Assembly: GCA_016191815.1 (NCBI GenBank)
Contig: JACPVI010000045.1
Location: forward strand, 49,495 to 113,494
Length of the DNA stretch: 64,000 bases
Source of the DNA: Myxococcales bacterium
Lineage (GTDB): Bacteria > Myxococcota > Myxococcia > Myxococcales > Myxococcaceae
Reading direction: 5' to 3'
The position numbers and the translations under genes were made by a program. How positions within the stretch are numbered: position 1 is the stretch's first letter; every line of letters begins with the position of its first letter. Positions 16,657 through 24,524 of the stretch are shown in pieces. The notes below the pieces were generated by a model that was given only the letters and a program-made list of their open reading frames with translations, searched no databases and was not told the origin of the DNA.

Positions 16657-18186
16657 TCAGCGGCTCACCAGGAACACGGTGAAGCCCCTGACCTCGTGCC
16701 GCTCGAACTTGGCCCGCGAGGCGCGAAGATGCGCCTCCTGCGGCTCTGGCAGCGCCCGCGGTTCGGAGGGGTGGAAGATGAAGGCCAGCTCGTCGGCCTG
16801 CTCGAAGCCCCTCCGGTAGGGCGGGTAGCGGTCCTCGCCGGGGTTCAAGGGCACCACCGTGGGGTTCTCCCGGAAGATGAAAGTCAGGCGATAGGCGAGC
16901 CAATACTGAGCGGCGCCGTACTTGATTCCGCGCTGCCTAAGAAACTCTCCCAGGGCGTCCTCGTCCTCCGCCTTCCCGCGCGCGTCCAGCACCGGGAGCG
17001 GTCCGGAGACGAAGTTTCCGTAGCTCATCCAGCCGCCGATCGCCGCGACGAGGAGATACGGAGAGAGCGCGGCGCAGAAGGCCCACCGCTTGAGCAGGTA
17101 CGCCGCGGGGGCCAGGGCGAAGGGCGCGGTCCAGAACAGCGGCGCCAGGTAACGCGCGGACCAGATGTCGACCGGCATCCCCGAGAGCAGGAAAGCGGCG
17201 AGGGAGAACGCGGCCGACAGAAAGCCCAAGAGCCCCAGGCGCCTTACTGGCCAAGGCACGGCCCGGAGCACCCCGCTGACAAGACCGAACAGAATCGCGA
17301 GTCCGAGCATCCCGGCTCCGAGGACCTGGACCACATGCAGGGCAGCCGGAGATTCCCAAGGCTGCGCGTACAGGCTCTTCCCGGGAACCCACACTCCGTA
17401 GCTGAAGGCGAAAGGGAGGCAGTAGTCCCAAAGAAGCTTCCAGTTGGAGGAGAGTCGGTCGAATGCGATTGCCCCCGGCCCCCCCGTTCCGAGGTGCCCG
17501 AGAAGTTGCGCCGGGACGAGGCCGAGGGCGACTCCCGCCAAACAACCGCCCGTCCTGAGCAGCAGTTGCTTCGCTCCGCTCACGCGGTCCGCGCAGCACG
17601 CGAGAGCGAAGGTAGCGCAAGCCGGCACGAGCACGACCGCGAACGCGTCGACGTAGAGCCCGAGGCCCATGACCAGCGATCCGGCGAAGTAACGGAGCAA
17701 GGGCCAGCGCGACTCTTGGGCACCATCGAGCAGCCACACTCCGGCCACCATCAGCGTGGCCATCGTCTGGCGCATCACGTAGAGCATCGGCATGTTGATA
17801 GCCATGGAAGCGAAAGCGAGCGTGAGCACTGACGCGAACGCAGGCCAAGACCCTACCCGCTTTCGAAGCACGTCGAAGGCGAGCGCGACCATCAGCAACA
17901 TTCCCACGAAGGGCACTGACACGAGCGCGAGGGGCCGCGGGCCGAAAAGAGAAAAGATCAGGGCAGCCATGGCCGGGTCCAACGACGCCTGATAGTTCGT
18001 TCCCCACAGGTGGGCGGACCACTCTCCGGCCTGCATGCGCATCGCCTGAAGGCCGACCACGGCGCCGTCAGAGTTGATGGCACCGGCGTTGAGCAAGGGC
18101 GGGACACGAAAAAGCGCGGTCAACGCCAGAGCAAGCACGAGCGGGAGCGCCCATCGGCCGCTAGTAGCGTTCCGCTGCGCAGGCAC
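16657..18186 (-). CDS. Polytopic GT39-like membrane protein
   Basis: The protein has around eleven hydrophobic segments, beginning GRWALPLVLALALTALFRVP. The first loop contains INSDGAVVGLQAMRM, a D-containing loop typical of the PMT/ArnT superfamily, and a soluble C-terminal region of about 100 residues has RQRGIKYGAAQYWLAYRL. The frame is open to a TTG at 18336, but the extra 50 residues are proline/arginine-rich with no family likeness, so the GTG at 18186 is preferred (509 residues). It is divergent from the methyltransferase at 18420. It likely works on the same glycan as its neighbours. Confidence 0.7.
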   Translation of the reverse strand: MPAQRNATSGRWALPLVLALALTALFRVPPLLNAGAINSDGAVVGLQAMRMQAGEWSAHLWGTNYQASLDPAMAALIFSLFGPRPLALVSVPFVGMLLMVALAFDVLRKRVGSWPAFASVLTLAFASMAINMPMLYVMRQTMATLMVAGVWLLDGAQESRWPLLRYFAGSLVMGLGLYVDAFAVVLVPACATFALACCADRVSGAKQLLLRTGGCLAGVALGLVPAQLLGHLGTGGPGAIAFDRLSSNWKLLWDYCLPFAFSYGVWVPGKSLYAQPWESPAALHVVQVLGAGMLGLAILFGLVSGVLRAVPWPVRRLGLLGFLSAAFSLAAFLLSGMPVDIWSARYLAPLFWTAPFALAPAAYLLKRWAFCAALSPYLLVAAIGGWMSYGNFVSGPLPVLDARGKAEDEDALGEFLRQRGIKYGAAQYWLAYRLTFIFRENPTVVPLNPGEDRYPPYRRGFEQADELAFIFHPSEPRALPEPQEAHLRASRAKFERHEVRGFTVFLVSR

Positions 18187-18419
18187 GCGCGGCAGACTCC
18201 CCCAACGCGGATCCCGATTCAACCCCGCCGATCCGGGGCCGCATCGCCCGAACCAGGTCGTGGCACGTCCGCAGGTCTCAGTGGGGTGGAAATCAGCGGC
18301 CGGCGCAGGGCTTTGGCGGCGCACACACTGGTTCAAGTGGGATCGCGGCTGACCACCTCTGGTATGGCTAGGACTGGGGCCCCGGAGGCAGGTAGCCTGC
18401 GGCGCCTCAAGGTTTCCAC

Positions 18420-19157
18420 ATGGAATCCCAGCTATACCGAGACCTGGCGAGGCTCGAGGACACCCACTGGTGGAGCACGAGCCGGCGAACCATCGTCCGC
18501 GAAGTCCTGACTCGAAAGCTTCCCCCGGCCTCCCAGCGCCGGATCCTCGACGCCGGCTGCGGCACCGGAGGCATGCTCTCCATGCTGCGCGAGCTGGGAG
18601 AGGCCGAAGGCCTCGACTCCTCCCAGGAGGCCCTCACCCTCGCCCGCCAACGACTCGGACCCGCCGTTCCGCTAACCCTCGGGCAACTCCCAGACGGGCT
18701 ACCCGCGGGGAGAAACTTCGAGCTCATCACCGCCTTCGACGTCCTCGAGCACATCCCGGACGCAGTCGGTGCCCTTGCCGCCATCCGAGGGTCCCTGACA
18801 GTCGGAGGAATCCTTGCCTGCACCGTCCCGACCTACCAGTTCCTCTGGAGCAGGCACGACGAGGTCAACCACCACTGCCGGCGCTACACCGCACGAATGC
18901 TCGCCGAACAACTCGACGCCGCCGGCATGCGGCTCACCTGGTACTCCTACTTCAACTCCCTCCTCTTTCCCCCCATCGCCGCCGTGCGCCTGATGCAACG
19001 GCTGGTGCTACCTGCGAACGGCGGCTCTGACTTCAACGAGCTTCCCCCGGCCCTCAACCAGGCCCTCACCACCATCTTCTCGGCAGAGCGGCTAATCCTC
19101 CCGCACCTCCGGCTTCCCTTCGGGGTCTCCCTGCTCGCCCTCGCGGAGGCGAGATGA
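18420..19157 (+). CDS. Class I SAM-dependent methyltransferase
   Basis: The 245-residue protein opens with LARLEDTHWWSTSRRTIV, followed by a SAM-binding motif (RILDAGCGTGGMLSML), an acidic loop (LITAFDVLEHIPDAV) and TVPTYQFLWSRHDEVNHHCRRYT, a pattern common in methyltransferases of polysaccharide loci. A C-terminal hydrophobic stretch (FNSLLFPPIAAVRLM) may touch the membrane. Its stop overlaps the start of the following glycosyltransferase (ATGA). The methyl acceptor, probably a lipid-linked sugar, is not known. Confidence 0.85.
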   Translation: MESQLYRDLARLEDTHWWSTSRRTIVREVLTRKLPPASQRRILDAGCGTGGMLSMLRELGEAEGLDSSQEALTLARQRLGPAVPLTLGQLPDGLPAGRNFELITAFDVLEHIPDAVGALAAIRGSLTVGGILACTVPTYQFLWSRHDEVNHHCRRYTARMLAEQLDAAGMRLTWYSYFNSLLFPPIAAVRLMQRLVLPANGGSDFNELPPALNQALTTIFSAERLILPHLRLPFGVSLLALAEAR

Positions 19158-19903
19158 CCCTGCTCAGCCTCGTCATCCCCTGCCTCAACGAGGGCGAGAG
19201 GCTGCCCCCACTGCTCGACTCCCTCGCCCACGAGCTGGAAGGCCTGCGAGAGCCCACCGTGGAGCTGATCGTCGCCGACGACGGCAGCTCGCCGTCGCAC
19301 CTGGAGCGGGAGCGGTCAGCCGTTGAGAACCTCCACCTGCGCTTGCAAGAACGCCAATCTGCCCACCGGCTCACCTTCCGGCCGCTCGGCACCAACGGCG
19401 GAAAGGGCAAGGCCATCCGAGCGGGCTGGCAGGCCGCCCACCCCCAGGCCGATTGGCTCGGGTTCCTCGACGGAGATGGCGCAATCGCCGCCTGCGAGCT
19501 TCGCCGCTGCGCCCAAATGCTCCCCGACGCCGACTTCGACGTGCTCGCCGGCTCCCGCATCCGGATGGCCGGCCACCAAGTCCTCCGCTCGCCGGTGCGC
19601 CACTATCAAGGACGAGTCTTCGCGACCGTCGCTGACCTCACCCTCTCCTTGGGTTTCTATGACACCCAGTGCGGCCTCAAGCTCGCCCGAAGCTCGCTCC
19701 TGCGTCCGCTCTTGCCTCGCTTGCGGGAAGACGGCTGGCTGCTTGACCTCGAGCTGCTGCACCTCCTCAAGCAAGCAGGCGCGCGGATGATCGAGGAGCC
19801 GATCGACTGGCACGAGCCTGGGGGCTCCAAGGTCCGCCCAGTCCTCGACGCCGCGCGGATGCTCCTCGGCCTCGGACGGCTGAGGCTGAGGCATCGGCAG
19901 TAG
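19154..19903 (+). CDS. Family 2 glycosyltransferase (ALG5/DPM1-like)
   Basis: The 249-residue protein has LSLVIPCLNEGERLPPLL at the N terminus, ELIVADDGSS, a GNGGKGKAIR-like donor loop (TNGGKGKAIRAG), the metal-binding FLDGDGA and DTQCGLKLARSS. This set matches dolichyl- or polyprenyl-phosphate glucosyltransferases. It would make a polyprenyl-phosphate sugar for the GT-C enzymes nearby. It overlaps the methyltransferase gene by four bases. It has no C-terminal membrane helices, unlike ArnC-type enzymes. Confidence 0.87.
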   Translation: MTLLSLVIPCLNEGERLPPLLDSLAHELEGLREPTVELIVADDGSSPSHLERERSAVENLHLRLQERQSAHRLTFRPLGTNGGKGKAIRAGWQAAHPQADWLGFLDGDGAIAACELRRCAQMLPDADFDVLAGSRIRMAGHQVLRSPVRHYQGRVFATVADLTLSLGFYDTQCGLKLARSSLLRPLLPRLREDGWLLDLELLHLLKQAGARMIEEPIDWHEPGGSKVRPVLDAARMLLGLGRLRLRHRQ

Positions 19904-19999
19904 CCAGCGGGAGAGGGGATTCAAGCGCTCGCCGGTCGGCACTTCCTCCGCGCCACTGTTGCGTCGCCAGCGCCCTTGTGGGGTGTAGTAGCTCCAACG

Positions 20000-22900
20000 A
20001 TGCGCGAACCCTCTCCTCCCTCCGGCGCGGATCTGCAACTCGGAATCGACGGGCTCTCCTTCTTGGACCTCCACCGCCCCGACGGGCTCCGCCGCCTCTC
20101 GCAGCACTTCGATGGCTTCCTCGCCCGGGTGGACCCGGAGCTGTACCGCTCGTTCGAAAACTACCGCTCGGGAGGCGGAAACCTGCCCCCACCCGCAGAG
20201 TCCGAGCTGCTGGTCCGCCTCGCCGCCCGGGCGGGCCACTTCGTCGCAGGGCTGTTCCGCATCGAGCCCCAGGTCGGCCGACTGGCCCAGGCCTTCTCCG
20301 AGGAGCTGCGCCTGTTCGCGGTGCGACGAGACTTCGTCTCCCGGCGCGTCTTCAAGAAGGGCGGCCCCCGCCCCCCAGCCGGCGAATTCTCCGAGCTCGA
20401 TTCACGCATGGGCCTGCTGCTCCAGCTCGGCTTCCCGCAAAGCCATGACGCCGACCCCGAGCGAGCCGTGGCCGAGTCGGTGCTCTCGCTCCTCGAGCTG
20501 GAGCGCAACTCCTCCGCCGACTCCGCCAAGGAGCGCTTCGCCGCGCTCCGCTCGGCGCTGCTCTCCACCGAGGAAGGGAGGCATGCCTTCGGCGCCGCCC
20601 TCGCCGGCGATGACACCGACTCCGGCCGGCTGGCGGCGGTCCGCGCCCTGCTCGCCCTCGCCGAGCAGTGGACATCCGCGCGCGCCCTCCACCCCGAAGC
20701 CAAGCGAGAGATCGCCGACTGGCCTACGCACCGGCTGCCCCGCCCCGTCGACCCCGCCCGCCTGGTGGAAATCGAGCACCCCGAGCGCGACCGCCCCGAG
20801 GTGATGGAGGGCCCCTGCGAACGCCGCCGCCGCCGCGACGGCTTCGAGCTGACCGACCGCCGCATGTCACGCCGCCAGGTCGCCGGCGAGGTGGACTACT
20901 GCGTGCTGTGCCACGAGCGGTGCAAGGACTCCTGCGCCCGCGGCTTCCCCTCCAAGGACCCAGCCGCCGAGGGCACCTACCAGAAGAACCCAGCCGGAGT
21001 GCCGCTCTCGGGCTGCCCACTCGGCGAGCGCATCTCCGAGGCGCACCTCCTCAAATCCAAGGGCGAACCGCTCGGCGCGCTGGCGATGGTGATGCTCGAC
21101 AACCCGCTGTGCCCAGGCACGGGGCACCGCATCTGCAACGACTGCATGAAGGCCTGCATCTTCCAGAAGCAGGAGCCGGTGAACATCCCCCAGGTGGAGA
21201 CAGCCATCCTCACCGACGTGCTCTCGCTCCCGTACGGAGTGGAGATCTACGGCCTGCTCACCCGCTGGAACCCGCTCAACGTGAAGCGGCCGCACGCGCT
21301 GCCCTACAACGGGAAGAAGGTGCTGGTGGTCGGCCTTGGACCCGCCGGCTACACCCTCGCCCACCACCTCCTCAACGAAGGCTTCGGCGTGGCGGGCATC
21401 GACGGGCTCAAGATCGAGCCGCTGCCTGACGAGCTGACCGGCCACCGCGGCGCGCGGATGAGGCCGGTGCGCGACTTCGGGGAAATCTGCCGCCGCCTCG
21501 ATCAACGGGTGCTCGCCGGCTTCGGAGGCGTCTCCGAGTACGGCATCACCGTGCGGTGGGACAAGAACTTCCTCACCCTCCTCCATTTGACCCTCGCCCG
21601 CCGGGAAAACCTCCGCCTCTACGGAGGCGTGCGCTTCGGGGGAACGCTCACCCTGGAGGACGCCTGGGAGCTGGGCTTCGACCACGTCGCGATCGCCGCT
21701 GGAGCGGGCAAGCCGACCGTGATCGGCATGAAGAACAACCTGCTCCGCGGGATCCGGAAGGCCTCCGACTTCCTGATGGCCCTCCAGCTCACCGGGGCTT
21801 TCAAACGAGAGTCGCTGGCCAACCTCCAGGTCCAGCTCCCCGCGGTGGTGATCGGCGGGGGCCTGACCGCGATCGACACCGCCACCGAGCTGGTGGCCTA
21901 CTACCCGGTGCAGGTGGAAAAGGTGCTCGCGCGCCACGAGCGGCTGTGCGCCCGCTTCGGCGAGGAGGCCATCCGCGCCCGGCTGGATGAGGAGGAGCGG
22001 GAAATCCTCGACCGCTTCCTCGAGCACGGCCGCGCGGTCCGAGAGGAACGCGAGCGCGCAACGAACGCCGGGGAGCTCCCGGACCTGGCCCGACTGGTTC
22101 GCGTGTGGGGAGGGGTCTCCATCTGCTATCGCCGCACCCTCTCCGAGTCGCCGGCGTACCGGCTCAGCCACGAGGAGATCATCAAGGCCTTCGAGGAAGG
22201 CATCCGCTTCATCGAGCGGATGAGCCCGACCGAAGCAGTCCCCGACGAGCACGGCGCGGTGAAGGCGGTCAAGTTCGAGCGCATGGCGGTGAGGGAAGGG
22301 AAGCTGCGCGGCACCGGGGAGATCGTCGAGCTGCCGGCCCGGACGGTGTGCGTCGCCGCCGGGACTTCGCCCAACGTCACGTGCGAGCGCGAGCGGCCCG
22401 GCACCTTCCAACTCGACGACCAGGGCTCTTTCTTCCGCGGCTTCGAGGCAGTCGAGGTGAACGGAGGCTTCGAGCTGCGCGAAGTCAGAAGCCACGAGGA
22501 CCTGGGCCGGAAGCTGGGGTTCTTCACCTCCTACCGCAGAGGCGATCGGCTGGTCAGCTTCTACGGCGACAACCACCCGACCTTCGCCGGAAACGTGGTG
22601 AAGGCGATGGCCTCTGCCAAGCGGGGGCACCGGGAGATCGCCCGCCTCTTCGCCCGCGAGCTGTCGGCGGTCGACTTCGGGGACGGGCCGGCGCAGGTCC
22701 GGCGCGACGCGGAGCTGGGCGCGCTCTTTTCGAAGCTCGGTGAGGGCCTGAGCGCCAAGGTGGTGGCCGTGAACCGCCTCACGCCCACCATCGTCGAGGT
22801 GGTGGCCCGGGCGCCGTTCGCGGCCGCGCGCTTCCAGCCGGGGCAGTTCTACCGGTTACAGAATTTCGAGTCGCTCGCGCCGGTGGTGGACGGCACTCGC

Positions 22901-23728
22901 CTCGCCACCGAGGGGCTGGCCCTCACCGGAGCCTGGGTGGACAAGGCCCGGGGGTTGCTCTCGGTGATCGTCCTCGAGACGGGGGCCTCCTCGCGGCTGT
23001 GCGCCACGCTCTCGCCGGGCCAGCCGATCGTGCTCATGGGCCCCACCGGCAGCCCGACCGAGATTCCCCGGCGCGAGACGGTGCTGCTGGCCGGCGGGGG
23101 GCTCGGGAACGCGGTGCTCTTCTCCATCGGACAGGCGCTCAAGGCTGCGGGCAGCCGGGTGCTCTACTTCGCCGCTTACCGCCGCAAGGCCGACTGCTAC
23201 AAGCGAGAGGAGATCGAAGCCGCCGCCGATCAGGTCATCTGGTCCGTCGACGACGGCGAGCTGCTCGAGCCGCGGCGGCCCCAGGACACCAGCTTCCTTG
23301 GGAACGTGGTCCAGGCGATGGTGGCCTTCGCGGAAGGAGGGCTCGGGGTGCCGCCGTCGATTCGCCTCGCGGAGGTCGAACGCATCATCGCCATCGGCTC
23401 GGACCGGATGATGAACGCGGTGAAACAGGCCCGTCACTCGGTCCTCGCCCCCCACCTCAAGACGGGGCATCAGGCAATCGCCTCCATCAACTCCACCATG
23501 CAGTGCATGATGAAGGAGGTCTGCGCCCAGTGCCTCCAGCGGCACGTCGACCCTGCAACCGGCAAAGAGTCGGTGGTGTTCTCCTGCTTCAACCAGGACC
23601 AGAAGCTCGACCACGTGGACTTCGGGAACTTGAGCGCCAGGCTCAAGGCGAACAGCGTGCTGGAGAAGCTCTCCAACCTCTGGCTCGACCACCTCCTCGA
23701 GCAGGCCCCGGAGCTCAAGAAGGTGTAG
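20000..23728 (+). CDS. Large multidomain Fe-S/flavin pyridine-nucleotide oxidoreductase
   Basis: The 1242-residue protein combines four parts. Residues 1-290 are an unassigned alpha-helical region. A ferredoxin-like GltD N-terminal segment follows, with clustered cysteines (CVLCHERCKDSC from about 301, then CPLGERI, and HRICNDCMKACIF). An FAD/NAD(P) disulfide-oxidoreductase core runs from about 440 (VVGLGPAGY) with a second site (VVIGGGLTAIDTA) near 615. From about 915 a ferredoxin-reductase/PyrK-like domain has FQPGQFYRL, LLAGGGLGNAVL and a closing cysteine set (MQCMMKEVCAQC, then CFNQDQ). This is consistent with NAD(P)H-dependent electron transfer through flavins and Fe-S clusters. The ATG at 20000 is chosen over an upstream TTG. 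It stands alone between the polysaccharide locus and a lipoprotein gene. Partner and substrate are unknown. Confidence 0.85.
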   Translation: MREPSPPSGADLQLGIDGLSFLDLHRPDGLRRLSQHFDGFLARVDPELYRSFENYRSGGGNLPPPAESELLVRLAARAGHFVAGLFRIEPQVGRLAQAFSEELRLFAVRRDFVSRRVFKKGGPRPPAGEFSELDSRMGLLLQLGFPQSHDADPERAVAESVLSLLELERNSSADSAKERFAALRSALLSTEEGRHAFGAALAGDDTDSGRLAAVRALLALAEQWTSARALHPEAKREIADWPTHRLPRPVDPARLVEIEHPERDRPEVMEGPCERRRRRDGFELTDRRMSRRQVAGEVDYCVLCHERCKDSCARGFPSKDPAAEGTYQKNPAGVPLSGCPLGERISEAHLLKSKGEPLGALAMVMLDNPLCPGTGHRICNDCMKACIFQKQEPVNIPQVETAILTDVLSLPYGVEIYGLLTRWNPLNVKRPHALPYNGKKVLVVGLGPAGYTLAHHLLNEGFGVAGIDGLKIEPLPDELTGHRGARMRPVRDFGEICRRLDQRVLAGFGGVSEYGITVRWDKNFLTLLHLTLARRENLRLYGGVRFGGTLTLEDAWELGFDHVAIAAGAGKPTVIGMKNNLLRGIRKASDFLMALQLTGAFKRESLANLQVQLPAVVIGGGLTAIDTATELVAYYPVQVEKVLARHERLCARFGEEAIRARLDEEEREILDRFLEHGRAVREERERATNAGELPDLARLVRVWGGVSICYRRTLSESPAYRLSHEEIIKAFEEGIRFIERMSPTEAVPDEHGAVKAVKFERMAVREGKLRGTGEIVELPARTVCVAAGTSPNVTCERERPGTFQLDDQGSFFRGFEAVEVNGGFELREVRSHEDLGRKLGFFTSYRRGDRLVSFYGDNHPTFAGNVVKAMASAKRGHREIARLFARELSAVDFGDGPAQVRRDAELGALFSKLGEGLSAKVVAVNRLTPTIVEVVARAPFAAARFQPGQFYRLQNFESLAPVVDGTRLATEGLALTGAWVDKARGLLSVIVLETGASSRLCATLSPGQPIVLMGPTGSPTEIPRRETVLLAGGGLGNAVLFSIGQALKAAGSRVLYFAAYRRKADCYKREEIEAAADQVIWSVDDGELLEPRRPQDTSFLGNVVQAMVAFAEGGLGVPPSIRLAEVERIIAIGSDRMMNAVKQARHSVLAPHLKTGHQAIASINSTMQCMMKEVCAQCLQRHVDPATGKESVVFSCFNQDQKLDHVDFGNLSARLKANSVLEKLSNLWLDHLLEQAPELKKV

Positions 23729-23801
23729 GAGCTCGGGGCGAACGGTCGAGCTGAGGGCACCGCGCGCGCCGAAGCGGTTCCAACTATGCTCCCGGCAAAA
23801 C

Positions 23802-23807
23802 AGGAGG
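23802..23807 (+). promoter_or_regulatory. Strong Shine-Dalgarno for the Cys-rich lipoprotein
   Basis: A consensus AGGAGG sits five bases before the ATG at 23813. It shows that the protein starts MRESRIL rather than at the in-frame upstream ATG at 23786, which lies before the site. Confidence 0.7.
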
Positions 23808-23812
23808 TCCGC

Positions 23813-24514
23813 ATGCGCGAATCTCGCATCTTGCCGGGGGTGGCACTCGTGGGGGCGGCGATCGGCGCCGCGCTGTCCTTCACGCCGCTGGGCTGCAGCG
23901 CCAACAACCCTCCGCAGTGCACCGGCGACTGCACCTGCACCGCGGCAGGCTGCACCTGCCAGGCGGGAGGGAGCTGCACCTTCGCCGGAGGAGCCGACGG
24001 CGGGGCCGATCCGAGCGCCCTGCCCAGCAACGTCACCTTCGACTGCAACAAGGACAACACCTGCAACCTGAACTGCGGCACCTCCTGCACCACCCATTGC
24101 GCGAACGACACCACCTGCGTGGGCAACTGCGGCTCGAGCTGCACCACCTCCTGCTCGGCCCGGAGCACCTGCACCACCAACATCGGCGACAACTCCACCG
24201 CCCAGTGCACCGGGACCAGCAACTGCACTGTCAGCACCGGGGCCAGCTCGAGCATCACCTGCGGCGGCGGCAGCACCTGCAACGTCACCCTGGCCCCCAA
24301 CTCCACCCTGGAGTGCGTCGGCACCAGCACCTGCAACGTCGCCTGCGCCGACGGGGGCTGCGCCGTGAGGTGCTCGGGCGACTCCAACTGCACCTGCAGC
24401 GCCTCCGGGTGCACCCTCACCTGCAACTTGGGCGACGCCGGGGTGGGCGCTGGGAGGACCACCAAGGAGTGCGCCGGCAAGCTGACTTGCGTGAAGAACG
24501 ATCAGTGCCCGTGA
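23813..24514 (+). CDS. Cysteine-rich secreted lipoprotein, CTC-repeat type
   Basis: A signal peptide with a lipobox-like end (SFTPLGC, cysteine at about residue 28) is followed by a low-complexity protein rich in Cys, Thr, Ser, Gly and Asn. There are about 33 cysteines in 233 residues. They occur in short repeating patterns such as NCGTSCTTHC, GSSCTTSC, NSTxxC and GTSNCT at spacings of 3-9 residues. The regular pattern suggests a disulfide-laddered beta-helix or stalk on the cell surface. It faces the acyl-CoA dehydrogenase gene tail to tail with a 10-base gap. No known enzyme motif was found. Confidence 0.75.
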   Translation: MRESRILPGVALVGAAIGAALSFTPLGCSANNPPQCTGDCTCTAAGCTCQAGGSCTFAGGADGGADPSALPSNVTFDCNKDNTCNLNCGTSCTTHCANDTTCVGNCGSSCTTSCSARSTCTTNIGDNSTAQCTGTSNCTVSTGASSSITCGGGSTCNVTLAPNSTLECVGTSTCNVACADGGCAVRCSGDSNCTCSASGCTLTCNLGDAGVGAGRTTKECAGKLTCVKNDQCP

Positions 24515-24524
24515 GAAACGGCTC

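Noticed and set aside
18187..18336. N-terminal extension of the GT39-like protein from a TTG at 18336
   Set aside because: The extra residues are Pro/Arg-rich with no membrane segment or family likeness; the GTG at 18186 directly precedes the first helix.
23786..23812. Upstream ATG of the Cys-rich lipoprotein
   Set aside because: A consensus AGGAGG lies after it, correctly spaced for the ATG at 23813.
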